Source: Bacillus sp. CECT 9360 (lineage in GTDB: Bacteria > Bacillota > Bacilli > Bacillales > DSM-1321). Taken from it: a stretch of DNA of 64,000 nt. The notes beneath the pieces were generated by a model. That model was not told where the DNA came from. It did not search any database and saw nothing but the letters and a program-made list of their open reading frames with translations. This document shows, piece by piece, positions 42,914 to 51,511 of this stretch; the first letter of the stretch is position 1; each line of letters starts with the position of its first letter. A program made the translations under genes and the position numbers. The DNA lies in contig NZ_CAKKNA010000007.1 of assembly GCF_918741275.1 (NCBI RefSeq), forward strand, positions 1 through 64,000. The letters are read 5' to 3'.

Positions 42914-43149
42914 AGGAAAAATCCTCCTTTTCAATATTCGACTTAATTTTATCAATAAGGAGGAAATTTCACTACTTAAAAGAACTGAAATCCGAATTTT
43001 TAATTGAATGAATTTATTGTTATCAAGGTTGTTTCTTTGTATGGTCATCTGAAGGAAACAAAAATAGAGGAAGGGTATAAAAGATATGCAAAGCGAAAAA
43101 GATTTAGTTATGATTTCCCTGCGGCCGCAAACTGAGTAAAAATGATGTT

Positions 43150-43266
43150 TTATTCATTATCAAATTTATGAATTTTTACGTTCAGGTAAATGGTCATCCA
43201 GGATACAATTACAAATATAATCGTTCCTGTGACGGAGTTTGAAAACGGGAATAGCAAAAATTCCAT
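43150..43266 (-). CDS. Small single-pass membrane protein, 38 residues
   Basis: MEFLLFPFSNSVTGTIIFVI leads into VSWMTIYLNVKIHKFDNE: one hydrophobic helix with a basic/acidic tail. GAGGTGGTGAA precedes the ATG. The gene is divergent from the MarR regulator, and two copies of a 19-bp palindrome lie between them. Unrecognised family. Confidence 0.55.
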   Translation of the reverse strand: MEFLLFPFSNSVTGTIIFVIVSWMTIYLNVKIHKFDNE

Positions 43267-43318
43267 AATGGTTCACCACCTCAGATCTTCATTTTTATTT
43301 GCAGGGAAACCAGATTTT

Positions 43319-43337
43319 TATATCGTAATAAGATATA
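43319..43337. promoter_or_regulatory. Palindromic operator 1 before the MarR gene
   Basis: TATATCGTAATAAGATATA: arms TATATC and GATATA around 7 bases. It repeats 33 bp downstream, about three helical turns. Confidence 0.6.
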
Positions 43338-43351
43338 CTTCATATTTAAAT

Positions 43352-43370
43352 TATATCGTGTTAAGATATA
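43352..43370. promoter_or_regulatory. Palindromic operator 2 before the MarR gene
   Basis: TATATCGTGTTAAGATATA, the same arms and spacing as the copy at 43319, ending 27 bases before the TTG start. This is typical for autoregulation by a MarR dimer, with control of the divergent small gene as well. Confidence 0.6.
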
Positions 43371-43397
43371 TTTATCAATAGGAAAGAAGGCGAATTT

Positions 43398-43796
43398 TTG
43401 GATTCACTTTTGTCAAAAGACGTTTATGAATACCTTGGAGAATTTAGATATCAACTAAGAAAGTTTCAGAAATTCAGTGATTCTGCAGCCCAAAAACACG
43501 GCGTCACCCCTCATCAACATCAATTATTATTGGCTATTAAAGGGTTCCCGGGCCGTGATTGCGCTACTCCGAGAGAGTTAGCGGAGCGTCTGCAAATTAC
43601 TCATCATGCATGTGTAGGTTTAATAGACCGCTCTGAACAGCTTGTGCTGGTTTCCCGAAGACAGAATCCAGAGGATGGCCGTAGTGTATTAATTGAAGTC
43701 ACTTCTCAAGGAAGTGAAATACTGGAGAAATTGTCGGAGATTCATTTGGAGGAAATAAAAAGAATTGGTTTGTTCAAGGAATTAGGAGAATTTTAG
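43398..43796 (+). CDS. MarR-family transcriptional regulator
   Basis: Winged-helix repressor of 132 residues. The recognition region is ATPRELAERLQITHHACVGL and the wing is in VSRRQNPEDGRSVLIEVTSQG. The start is TTG with GAAAGAAGG upstream. A Cys at the start of the HTH (RDCATPRE) and one in HHACVG could be redox-sensing, as in OhrR/MhqR-type proteins, but this is inference. Two tandem palindromes in the promoter are the probable binding sites. Confidence 0.85.
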   Translation: MDSLLSKDVYEYLGEFRYQLRKFQKFSDSAAQKHGVTPHQHQLLLAIKGFPGRDCATPRELAERLQITHHACVGLIDRSEQLVLVSRRQNPEDGRSVLIEVTSQGSEILEKLSEIHLEEIKRIGLFKELGEF

Positions 43797-43886
43797 CTTC
43801 CATGTGGTTAGTTTCAAATTATCGAATGTCGTTAGCAGGGGAGTTAGGGTACTAAATTATAAGAAACGTAGAAAACGGGATCATAT

Positions 43887-43920
43887 TAAAAAGCTAGCCC
43901 TGTCGCAGAGCTAGCTTTTG
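43887..43920. terminator. Bidirectional terminator between the MarR and cupin genes
   Basis: AAAGCTAGC and GCTAGCTTT flank an 11-base loop between converging genes. Confidence 0.8.
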
Positions 43921-43963
43921 CTTAATTCTCTTTTCTTTTCAAACTGCCATCTCACTGTCTGTT

Positions 43964-44287
43964 TCACATTTTAGGCACTTTAGCCAGTACAACATACACG
44001 CACATTTTTTCATTACCAGTATTTTTAATGCTGAGCATTTGATCATTGCTGCAATGAATAACGTCCAGCTGCTGGATTTTAAAGTCCCGGTTGTCAATAA
44101 AACACTCACCTTCTCCTTCAAGGACAAGAAGATAGACTTGAGAATTCGGGTGGCTATGTGAAGGTAACATCTGACCAGGCATCAAGTTTAAAATGAAGGC
44201 ATTACTTTTTTCTTCAGTAAATAACAATTGTTTATTTATACGTTGATCTTCAAAGACTTGTACTTCCTGAATATTTTTTACACTCAT
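43964..44287 (-). CDS. Single-domain cupin protein
   Basis: 107 residues forming one beta-barrel cupin. Motif 1 (LPSHSHPNSQVYLLVLEGEGE) carries two His and a later Glu. Motif 2 (LDVIHCSNDQMLSIKNTG) has the single His, so a metal site is likely. The start is ATG 44287 behind GAGGTGG; a GTG 9 bases upstream is possible. Last gene of a minus-strand group with DUF59, DUF438 and DUF1858 genes, which ties it to redox or nitric-oxide stress rather than sugar metabolism. Confidence 0.8.
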   Translation of the reverse strand: MSVKNIQEVQVFEDQRINKQLLFTEEKSNAFILNLMPGQMLPSHSHPNSQVYLLVLEGEGECFIDNRDFKIQQLDVIHCSNDQMLSIKNTGNEKMCVYVVLAKVPKM

Positions 44288-44345
44288 ATCTTCCACCTCA
44301 TTTTCAATTTTTAAAACCGCTAAAATGTAAATGAATCAGTCTTAG

Positions 44346-44660
44346 TTAATGTGGGATCCCCAGTGCGATTTTTGCGTAACGGGACATGAGATCTTTCGAC
44401 CATGGCGGACTCCAGACAATGTCAATATCAATCGTCTTTAATTCTTTTAGACTATCAGATAATTTCTTTTTTGCTTTGGCTATTATTTGTCCGGCTAACG
44501 GGCATCCCATCGAGGTCATGGTCATCTGGATAGAAGCATTGTTCTCTTCATCTACGTTTATCCCATAAACAAGACCTAGATTAACAATATCCACGCCAAG
44601 CTCGGGATCAAGCACTTCTTCCAGCACTTTATACATGCTATCAACTAATTCCTTATTCAT
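44346..44660 (-). CDS. DUF59/MIP18-family iron-sulfur assembly protein
   Basis: 104 residues of the PaaD/SufT-like group (EEVLDPELGVDIVNLGLVYG and TMTSMGCPLAGQI). The conserved Cys sits in SMGCPLA. By family it helps mature iron-sulfur clusters. AGGTGAGG lies before the ATG. Beside NO-related genes it may repair clusters damaged by nitric oxide, which is inference. Confidence 0.88.
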   Translation of the reverse strand: MNKELVDSMYKVLEEVLDPELGVDIVNLGLVYGINVDEENNASIQMTMTSMGCPLAGQIIAKAKKKLSDSLKELKTIDIDIVWSPPWSKDLMSRYAKIALGIPH

Positions 44661-44721
44661 CGTTTCCTCACCTCTTGGATTTATTGTGAAGCGGGTTGCA
44701 ACTTAATAGAATTATTACCCT

Positions 44722-45957
44722 TTAGATTTTTGATAAAATACGCTTTTCACCGGATATATCTTGAATCGGCGCAATATTTTGCGTGAATTCAAGAGTGCCT
44801 TGGTATTTTCCGTCTTTATTGCGGACTGCAAAATAACGAATATAAACAAACTTATCGCGGAACTTAATCCAGAAATCTTCACAATCCTTTTTGTCTGATT
44901 TGAAATCTTCCAAAATCTCTTCAACGGCATGAACACTTTTAGGGGGATGGCAATTTTGCACGGTTCTCCCGATTACCGCCTTTGTCCGGGCAAAGATCCG
45001 TTCCTTTCCGTAAGAGAAGTAGCGGACAACATCATCTTTATCTATGAATGTAATATCTACAGGCAAATGGTTTAGCATCAATTCTAACTGGTTTAACGAT
45101 AAAACTCCTGTTTCCATCTTGATAAATCCTTCGGAGATCGAACCCGCTTCAATAGCTTTCCTTTCAGGTATCCATACGCCTGCCGGACCGGTCAAGCAGA
45201 AGCCGATTTGGTCGCTTTCATGGGCAATCTTGATCCATTCATCTTCTGTTAGTGTTTGCATTGCCATCGGGAATAAAATATTCTCTTCCTTGAATATCAT
45301 TTCACTTACTTCGCGTATTACAAAGGTAACGGCTTCGATGACCGCTTGTTTATCTCCGTTATTGTTTGCCAGTTGATTTTTCGCCTTTTTGATTGCCGCG
45401 CGAATGCTATCATCCACCCCCCACATCACTTGGGTTGGCCCGAAGATGCCGTATTTTTCTAAATAGGGAAAAAGCAGATTTTCTTTACGGCTGTAATGTT
45501 TATCAATATCTAGCAATAGATTTAAGTCCTCAATAAGTTTGTAGCTGTTTTCTTCCGTATCTTCTTTTTCAAACCGCTCAAGATGCAGTTGAATTTTGAA
45601 GTTTACAAGCATGTCAATTTCCTTGTTTTCCAGCTTAAACGTATGGATGGGGTGTCCAGATTGATCCTCTTGCTTGTCAGATTGGTGAATTTCCTCAATG
45701 GAGCCTTTAAAAATGGCCGTATGAACGGAGCAAAGACGCTGTACTTCTTCTACAGGAATACCTTCTTCCTCCATAAGTGCCTGCTCCATTTGGGAAATTT
45801 CCGCAACAGTTACCGTACCAACTGCATCTTCAAACCGTGTTTTGACATCCTCGACGTTTTTACCGTTATGCAGGTCGATAATGACTTGTTTTAAGATTTC
45901 CTGCCGTTTCGTTTGACTCATTTGCTGCTGTTCGCGATTGTTAATGATTTCACTCAT
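44722..45957 (-). CDS. DUF438 protein with hemerythrin-like and PAS domains
   Basis: Cytoplasmic protein of 411 residues. It has an N-terminal DUF438 segment (about 15-85), a hemerythrin HHE region with iron-ligand-type motifs (HLERFEKED, LLDIDKHYSRKENLLFPYL, MIFKEENILFP) and a C-terminal PAS domain (ELMLNHLPVDITFIDKDDVV, then VIGRTVQNCHPPKSV). Such proteins are linked to NO or oxygen sensing and repair of iron centres. Good AGGAGGA site; 12 bases separate it from the DUF1858 gene upstream. Confidence 0.88.
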   Translation of the reverse strand: MSEIINNREQQQMSQTKRQEILKQVIIDLHNGKNVEDVKTRFEDAVGTVTVAEISQMEQALMEEEGIPVEEVQRLCSVHTAIFKGSIEEIHQSDKQEDQSGHPIHTFKLENKEIDMLVNFKIQLHLERFEKEDTEENSYKLIEDLNLLLDIDKHYSRKENLLFPYLEKYGIFGPTQVMWGVDDSIRAAIKKAKNQLANNNGDKQAVIEAVTFVIREVSEMIFKEENILFPMAMQTLTEDEWIKIAHESDQIGFCLTGPAGVWIPERKAIEAGSISEGFIKMETGVLSLNQLELMLNHLPVDITFIDKDDVVRYFSYGKERIFARTKAVIGRTVQNCHPPKSVHAVEEILEDFKSDKKDCEDFWIKFRDKFVYIRYFAVRNKDGKYQGTLEFTQNIAPIQDISGEKRILSKI

Positions 45958-45969
45958 AAGAATCCTCCT

Positions 45970-46197
45970 TTACTCTTTAATGGTAAATCCGTGCTTTTGA
46001 AAAGCGGCTTTGACCGTATCCAACGGTATCCTTTTCATTCTGCAGCCATTTGATATTGTCATCACACGTCCTGCGGAATGGAGCATCGCCGGGTTTGTAA
46101 TGTTTTCAAAACCAAGCTCTTTCATAATAGGGATGATTTCCGGATAGTGCTTACATAAATCGAGGACCGTTAGATTAAAATCAATGATTTTCGCCAT
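45970..46197 (-). CDS. DUF1858-domain protein
   Basis: 75 residues with the DUF1858 layout (TVLDLCKHYPEIIPIMKELG, then FENITNPAMLHSAGRVMTI). In ScdA/YtfE-type iron-repair proteins this domain is the N-terminal part next to a hemerythrin domain. Here it is a separate small gene directly ahead of the DUF438 hemerythrin gene, so the two probably work together. The start is ATG 46197 behind GAGGTGAG. Confidence 0.85.
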   Translation of the reverse strand: MAKIIDFNLTVLDLCKHYPEIIPIMKELGFENITNPAMLHSAGRVMTISNGCRMKRIPLDTVKAAFQKHGFTIKE

Positions 46198-46257
46198 GAT
46201 TCTCACCTCTAAATGAATTGATAATGTTTCTCAATGAAAAATTAACATAAAGAAAAA

Positions 46258-46295
46258 GATGAGAAAGTGTTTTAAATCACATTCTCATCTTTTTA
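46258..46295 (-). terminator. Terminator after the Crp/Fnr gene
   Basis: GATGAGAATGTG and CACTTTCTCATC pair with one mismatch, followed by T5 on the minus strand. Confidence 0.8.
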
Positions 46296-46300
46296 TGAAT

Positions 46301-46990
46301 TTAAAAAATCTCTTCTTCTAATTTATCTGGATTAATGATAAAACAACCGGATTCATCTAAATCAATCAGCGCTTTTTTTCTTAGTTGATTAATGGTTCGA
46401 TTGACCGATTCTCTAGATGTTCCAATCATATTAGCGAGCTCGCGGTTCGTAAAATGAGTAGTTATTTTGTATCCATCATCAATCTGTTTTCCATTTGATT
46501 TACACAAGCGGAGCAACAGCATAATAATTTGTTCATATGTATTATGCAGAATTTGCTCTTCCAATCTATTTTGAAGGTCGACGATTTTTTCTCCGAGTAC
46601 ATTAAATAATTTAATGCATAATTCAGGATAATGAATCAGGATTTTTTCAAAATCGGCGATTGGCGTCACGATTAATTGAGCCGTTTCAAGAATTTCAGCA
46701 TGTGCCGGGAAGGAGCCTCTCCGAAAAAAACCTGCATGAGGAAACATTTCGCCAGCTTGAAGTATGGAAACAATTTGTTCTTTCCCGGTTACATCCGTTT
46801 TATAAATCTTTACCTTACCGGAATGAATAAAAAACACCCGATCCAGCTTGTCACCCTGCATAAATACATATGACCTTTGCCTATAGATATGCATGTTCGA
46901 TATTTCAACGATAGGCTGGATTTCTTCTTCTGAAAGTCCTTTAAATAATGAAACTTCCTGCAAATGCTTTTTGATCACTTCTAAACTCAT
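46301..46990 (-). CDS. Crp/Fnr-family regulator next to the NO reductase gene
   Basis: 229 residues: a cyclic-nucleotide-type sensor barrel, a dimer helix and a C-terminal HTH (NRELANMIGTSRESVNRTIN). There is no obvious cluster-binding Cys group at the N-terminus. The recognition helix R-E-S-V-N-R is of the type that reads TGTGA half-sites, in agreement with the TGTGA-N6-TCACA-like sites at 47055, 47110 and 50199. ATG 46990 follows GGAGC. It is divergent from norB and is the likely regulator of the module. Confidence 0.85.
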   Translation of the reverse strand: MSLEVIKKHLQEVSLFKGLSEEEIQPIVEISNMHIYRQRSYVFMQGDKLDRVFFIHSGKVKIYKTDVTGKEQIVSILQAGEMFPHAGFFRRGSFPAHAEILETAQLIVTPIADFEKILIHYPELCIKLFNVLGEKIVDLQNRLEEQILHNTYEQIIMLLLRLCKSNGKQIDDGYKITTHFTNRELANMIGTSRESVNRTINQLRKKALIDLDESGCFIINPDKLEEEIF

Positions 46991-47054
46991 ATTTATCTGC
47001 TCCTTCAAACTTTTATCCAGGTAATTAAATTATATCAAGCCAACGATCAAAAGA

Positions 47055-47070
47055 GTGATATAAATCACCC
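47055..47070. promoter_or_regulatory. Fnr/Crp-type site between the regulator gene and norB
   Basis: AGTGATATAAATCACC fits TGTGA-N6-TCACA except at the outermost bases. It is the core of a larger near-palindrome (47045-47080): outer arms CGATCAAAAG and CTTTCGATCG. Confidence 0.6.
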
Positions 47071-47109
47071 TTTCGATCGTAAATATGAATTTTTTTTAAA
47101 GCTGGAAAG

Positions 47110-47125
47110 TGTGATTAATTTCATA
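47110..47125 (+). promoter_or_regulatory. Fnr/Crp-type site upstream of norB
   Basis: TGTGATTAATTTCATA, one mismatch to TGTGA-N6-TCACA, 85 bases before the norB ATG: a position suited to activation. Confidence 0.55.
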
Positions 47126-47209
47126 ATGACTTATTGCTGCAACTCACAATTTCCTTCATTTTTTCCTTTTACAATCAACTTATACAAACAGAAAGGAAGT
47201 GGATAAAAG

Positions 47210-49582
47210 ATGGAACCACTACGAAAAAGGAATCCTGTTGTTTCTGGCAAAGTAACGCCAAGCAACAAAAACAGTATCTTAAAATCTACCTTAGTATTTA
47301 CGATACTCATAAGTTTTACGGTTCTATTATTAGGCGGATATTGGATCTTTAAGGGGATGGCACCAAGGCCATTGGAAATAACAAATGAGAAAGGAGACGT
47401 GTTAGTCACCCAGGAATCAGTGAAGGGTGGTCAGGCTGTGTTTCAAAAGTACGGGTTGATGGATTATGGTACGGTCCTTGGCCATGGTTCATACATGGGC
47501 CCCGATTACACGGCTGAAGCATTGAAAGTGTACACACAAGGAATGCAGGATTATAAAGCGCAAGATGCTTACGACAAAGCCTTTGCTGACTTATCTGATG
47601 ATGAGAAATCAGTCATTGAAAAACAAGTCATAAAGGAAATGAGAAAAAATCGTTATAACAAAGATACAGAGAATCTTAAGCTTACCGATGCACAAGTAAA
47701 CGGACTCGAAAAAGTCCGAGAATACTATCGGGACGTGTTTACAAAAGGAGACGGTTGGGGTTTAAAACCTAATGTCATTAAAGAAGGCGACATGCCTGAG
47801 ACCAATCGCTCATGGGTAGCGGAAGGCGATCAAATTACCCAAATTTCGGATTTCTTCTTTTGGACTGCCTGGCTATCGAGCACAGTCAGGGATGGTGACA
47901 CGATCACTTATACAAATAACTGGCCTTATTTCGAAGACGCCGGTAACACGATGTCATTCTCTGCGGTTTGGTGGAGCGGTGCCAGTGTAACCGTATTGAT
48001 CTTATTTGTCGGTATAATCTTGTTTATTTTTTATCGATATCAGCTTGGAATGCAGGAGGCATATAAGGAAGGAAATTTTCCTCGAATTGATTTACGTAAA
48101 CTTCCATTAACGTCTTCACAGGTGAAGTCAGGGAAGTATTTTGCAGTAGTGTCGATCTTGTTCTTTGTTCAAGCGATGTTTGGAGCTTTGTTGACACACT
48201 ATTATGTAGAGCCTGACAGTTTCTTTGGGATAAAGTGGATTTATGATATCCTGCCATTTAGCATTACGAAAGGGTATCATATCCAGTTGGCTATTTTTTG
48301 GATTGCAACTGCATGGCTTGGAATGGGAATCTATGTCGCCCCGTTAGTTGGAGGACGTGAACCGAAGCGTCAAGGGCTGTTAGTGGATATTTTGTTCTGG
48401 GCGCTGGTGGTGCTTGTCGGGGGAAGCATGCTGGGTCAATGGCTCGGTGTCAACGGATATCTAGGAAACAACTGGTTCTTGTTCGGGCATCAGGGTTGGG
48501 AGTACTTGGAGATGGGCCGGATTTGGCAAGTCATCTTCGTTATTGGCATGTTAATTTGGTTATTTATCGTCTTTAGAGGCATTAAGAGTGCACTGAGGCG
48601 CGAGAGTGACAAAGGTGGATTAATCCACTTGTTGTTCTATTCTGCGATTGCTGTCCCGGCGTTTTACTTCTTTGCCTTCTTTATGAATCCCGGTGGAAAC
48701 TTCACAATGTCCGATTATTGGCGCTGGTGGATCATCCATTTATGGGTAGAAGGGATTTTTGAAGTATTCGCCGTTGTTATTATAGGTTTCTTGTTAGTTC
48801 AAATGAAATTAGTCACAAAAAAATCTACGGTGAGACAGCTTTACTTCCAGCTAACGATTTTGCTGGGCAGCGGTGTAATTGGCATAGGGCATCATTATTA
48901 TTACAATGGCTCTGCTGAAGCATGGATCGGATTGGGGGCTGTTTTTTCAGCATTAGAAGTTATCCCGTTAACATTGCTCGTCCTGGAAGCGTATGAACAG
49001 TATAAGATGATGAGAGACGGAGGAATTGATTTCCCTTATAAATCAACATTCTGGTTTCTTATATCGACTGCCATTTGGAATTTAGTTGGAGCGGGAGTTT
49101 TAGGTTTCTTAATCAATCTTCCGGCGGTTAGTTATTTTGAACACGGTCAATTCCTTACACCCGCACATGGCCATGGAGCGATGATGGGTGTGTACGGAAT
49201 GTTTGCGATAGCCGTTCTGCTTTATTCACTCCGGAACATCGTGCATCCTGATAAATGGAACGATAAAATCCTAAAAATTGCTTGCTGGGCCTTGAACATA
49301 GGCTTAGCAGGGATGATACTGATTACCCTGCTCCCAGTCGGTTTCTTGCAATTAAAGGAAGCATTTGATAAAGGCTATTGGGCATCACGTTCACCAGAAT
49401 TCTTAAAACAGGATTTAATTCAAAACTTGTTAACAGTTCGCGCGGTTCCAGACACCATTTTCTTAGTTGGTGTCATCATTATCATGATATTCAGTGTAAA
49501 AGCGCTGTTTAATCTCCGCAAGCCGACTCATAAAGAAAATGAACCATTGCCGGTAAAAGACTTGGCGGCTGAGGAAGATTAA
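47210..49582 (+). CDS. norB: Quinol-dependent nitric oxide reductase (qNor)
   Basis: Membrane enzyme of 790 residues that reduces NO to N2O with electrons from quinol. A first membrane helix and a large extracellular N-terminal domain (about 60-260, with KYGLMDYGTVLGHGSYMGPD) replace the NorC subunit. The haem-copper-oxidase-like core of about 13 helices follows, with conserved His in FSITKGYHIQLAIFW, VEGIFEVFAVVIIG, GIGHHYYYNG and LTPAHGHGAMMGVYG. AAAGGAAG before the ATG. It may serve detoxification or partial denitrification; no nir genes are here. Confidence 0.95.
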   Translation: MEPLRKRNPVVSGKVTPSNKNSILKSTLVFTILISFTVLLLGGYWIFKGMAPRPLEITNEKGDVLVTQESVKGGQAVFQKYGLMDYGTVLGHGSYMGPDYTAEALKVYTQGMQDYKAQDAYDKAFADLSDDEKSVIEKQVIKEMRKNRYNKDTENLKLTDAQVNGLEKVREYYRDVFTKGDGWGLKPNVIKEGDMPETNRSWVAEGDQITQISDFFFWTAWLSSTVRDGDTITYTNNWPYFEDAGNTMSFSAVWWSGASVTVLILFVGIILFIFYRYQLGMQEAYKEGNFPRIDLRKLPLTSSQVKSGKYFAVVSILFFVQAMFGALLTHYYVEPDSFFGIKWIYDILPFSITKGYHIQLAIFWIATAWLGMGIYVAPLVGGREPKRQGLLVDILFWALVVLVGGSMLGQWLGVNGYLGNNWFLFGHQGWEYLEMGRIWQVIFVIGMLIWLFIVFRGIKSALRRESDKGGLIHLLFYSAIAVPAFYFFAFFMNPGGNFTMSDYWRWWIIHLWVEGIFEVFAVVIIGFLLVQMKLVTKKSTVRQLYFQLTILLGSGVIGIGHHYYYNGSAEAWIGLGAVFSALEVIPLTLLVLEAYEQYKMMRDGGIDFPYKSTFWFLISTAIWNLVGAGVLGFLINLPAVSYFEHGQFLTPAHGHGAMMGVYGMFAIAVLLYSLRNIVHPDKWNDKILKIACWALNIGLAGMILITLLPVGFLQLKEAFDKGYWASRSPEFLKQDLIQNLLTVRAVPDTIFLVGVIIIMIFSVKALFNLRKPTHKENEPLPVKDLAAEED

Positions 49583-49608
49583 TAAACGCAAAAAAAGGAG
49601 GAAATAAA

Positions 49609-49842
49609 ATGTTACAATTTACAGCAAAAATCAATGCGCCAGATTATGCTCCAAGAGACAAACATCCTGTTATCTTTCAAACATTTGATAGATTAAGATC
49701 GGAGGAAGTGCTGGAACTTATAAATGATCATGACCCAAGACCACTTCATTATCAATTTATGATCGAAAGACCGGATCAATTCACTTGGGAATACCTTCAA
49801 GAAGGACCGGAGATTTGGAGAGTTGCAATCGGAAAGAAATAA
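49609..49842 (+). CDS. DUF2249-domain protein
   Basis: 77 residues of the DUF2249 type (APRDKHPVIFQTFDRLRSEE, NDHDPRPLHYQF, TWEYLQEGPEIWRVAIGK). These small proteins often accompany NO and nitrite genes; function unknown. It lies 26 bases after norB with AAAGGAGG and is probably co-transcribed. Confidence 0.88.
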   Translation: MLQFTAKINAPDYAPRDKHPVIFQTFDRLRSEEVLELINDHDPRPLHYQFMIERPDQFTWEYLQEGPEIWRVAIGKK

Positions 49843-49850
49843 TTTTACTT

Positions 49851-49888
49851 AAAAAAGTTCCTGATGCTTTAGCGTCAGGAGCTTTTTT
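49851..49888 (+). terminator. Terminator after norB-DUF2249
   Basis: AAAAAAGTTCCTGA and TCAGGAGCTTTTTT, near-perfect stem with T run. Confidence 0.9.
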
Positions 49889-50273
49889 AAGTGGGGCGAA
49901 AAATCTGCTGTACGACTCCATCAAAGATTCACGCAATATTAAACTTTCCGCTACGAAAACAGGGACAGACAACAAAAATGAAATTCCGGCAAGCAAAGTC
50001 CATGTACTGGCAACAAAACGAAAATTCCCGCTACAAACGTCCTCAGCAGAGAGATTTCTAGAATATTGAATTTTCGCCAAAACGACGTTGCCACGCTAGT
50101 CGTTCTTCCTTAATAAGGGCGTCGACGCAACACATAATGATTGATTCGCAGTTCTATTACTTATGCCTTTTTTACAGATTTGTGGCATGAATTTAATTAG
50201 TGATTTATCTCACAATATTGCTTCGTAAATACTCTTACAATGGGGATAGATAGTACTATTGGAGGGGTTAATC
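49889..50273. other. Intergenic region before the radical SAM gene
   Basis: About 380 bases. An open stretch of some 90 codons crosses it but has no ribosome site and implausible content. The supported element is the Fnr-type site at 50199. Confidence 0.5.
50199..50214 (+). promoter_or_regulatory. Fnr/Crp-type site upstream of the radical SAM gene
   Basis: AGTGATTTATCTCACA: GTGA-N6-TCACA with one mismatch at the first base, 60 bases before the start, placing this gene in the same regulon as norB. Confidence 0.6.
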
Positions 50274-51395
50274 GTGTTTAATCGTGACTATAATGAAAAT
50301 CCGTTTATCGTGATATGGGAGTTAACAAGGGCATGCCAATTGAAATGTCTTCATTGCCGCGCTGAGGCCCAATATCATCGGCATCCGCTGGAATTAACCT
50401 TTGAAGAAGGAAAAAAATTGATCGATGATATCTATGAAATGGATAACCCAATGCTTGTGTTTACTGGTGGAGATCCATTGATGCGTCCGGATGTCTTTGA
50501 TATAGCTGAGTATGCAGTTAAAAAGGGTGTCCGGGTATCCATGACTCCAAGTGCCACACCGAATGTTACGAAAGAAGCGATCCAAAAAGCAAAAGAGGTC
50601 GGCCTTGCCAGATGGGCCTTCAGTTTGGACGGCCCCACAGCTGAAATACATGACCATTTCAGGGGTACGAATGGCTCGTTTGATTTAACGATGAATGCAA
50701 TCCGGTATTTGCATGAATTAGAAATTCCAATTCAAATCAATACCGTGATTTCGAGATATAATGTGGATGTTTTAGAAGATATGGAAAAATTGGTCGAAGA
50801 ATTGGACTGTGTTTTGTGGAGTGTATTTTTCCTCGTACCAACAGGGCGCGGCAAGGAAACCGATATGATTTCACCCGTCGAACATGAACAGGTATTCCAG
50901 TGGCTCTATCAGTTAAGCAAAAGAGTTCCCTTTGATATAAAAACGACAGCAGCCCAGCATTACAGGCGGGTAGTCATTCAGCAAAAAATGAGAGAAAACA
51001 AAGATCAAGAGCGGGCTATTCATTATGAAGATGCCCTTATGAAAGGAATGACTGGACAGATTGACGGGCTTGGCCGTGCTCCAAAAGGGGTGAATGACGG
51101 GAATGGCTTTGTGTTTATTTCCCATATTGGCGATGTATATCCAAGCGGTTTACTACCTGTAAAAGCCGGGAATGTTCGAACAACCCCGCTGGCGGACATT
51201 TATCGTGATTCACCAATTTTTCGGGATTTGCGTAATCCTGATAAATATAAGGGGAAATGCGGTGTTTGTGAGTTCCGTAATGTTTGCGGCGGATCCCGTT
51301 CCAGAGCCTATGCCATGACCGGAGATTATATGGAAAGCGAGCCTTTTTGTGTATATATACCAAAAGCGATGCGAAAACAGAAAGAAAATGCATAA
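50274..51395 (+). CDS. Radical SAM/SPASM protein (TIGR04053/BA_1875-like)
   Basis: 373 residues. The SAM-cluster motif CxxxCxxC is in TRACQLKCLHCRAEA, GGDPLMRPD is the SAM-binding GGE-like motif, and a C-terminal SPASM region has GKCGVCEFRNVCGGSRSRAY and a further Cys for auxiliary clusters. It resembles haem-pathway NirJ/AhbC/AhbD enzymes and the BA_1875 group; I favour the latter. GTG 50274 follows GGAGGGG. The Fnr-type site suggests use at low oxygen, where such enzymes are active. Substrate unknown. Confidence 0.82.
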   Translation: MFNRDYNENPFIVIWELTRACQLKCLHCRAEAQYHRHPLELTFEEGKKLIDDIYEMDNPMLVFTGGDPLMRPDVFDIAEYAVKKGVRVSMTPSATPNVTKEAIQKAKEVGLARWAFSLDGPTAEIHDHFRGTNGSFDLTMNAIRYLHELEIPIQINTVISRYNVDVLEDMEKLVEELDCVLWSVFFLVPTGRGKETDMISPVEHEQVFQWLYQLSKRVPFDIKTTAAQHYRRVVIQQKMRENKDQERAIHYEDALMKGMTGQIDGLGRAPKGVNDGNGFVFISHIGDVYPSGLLPVKAGNVRTTPLADIYRDSPIFRDLRNPDKYKGKCGVCEFRNVCGGSRSRAYAMTGDYMESEPFCVYIPKAMRKQKENA

Positions 51396-51417
51396 AGATT
51401 CTTATCGTGAAAATCAG

Positions 51418-51452
51418 AAAGAAGTCCAGGCACTTACGCTTGGACTTCTTTA
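51418..51452 (+). terminator. Terminator after the radical SAM gene
   Basis: AAAGAAGTCCA and TGGACTTCTTT with a 12-base loop. Confidence 0.85.
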
Positions 51453-51511
51453 TTGGTTTCACATGGTTGAATGGGAATTAGCGTGAAGTTATTTAAAATA
51501 AATTCTAAAAA

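Noticed and set aside
43081..43137. Short plus-strand frame MQSEKDLVMISLRPQTE
   Set aside because: Only 17 codons, weak ribosome site, no supporting context.
46207..46250. FNR box upstream of the DUF1858-DUF438 genes
   Set aside because: ATTGA and TCAAT arms are separated by 9 bases, which does not match FNR or Crp spacing.
49785..50069. Open frame of about 94 codons after the DUF2249 gene
   Set aside because: It starts inside the DUF2249 gene, crosses the strong terminator at 49851-49888, and has no ribosome site.
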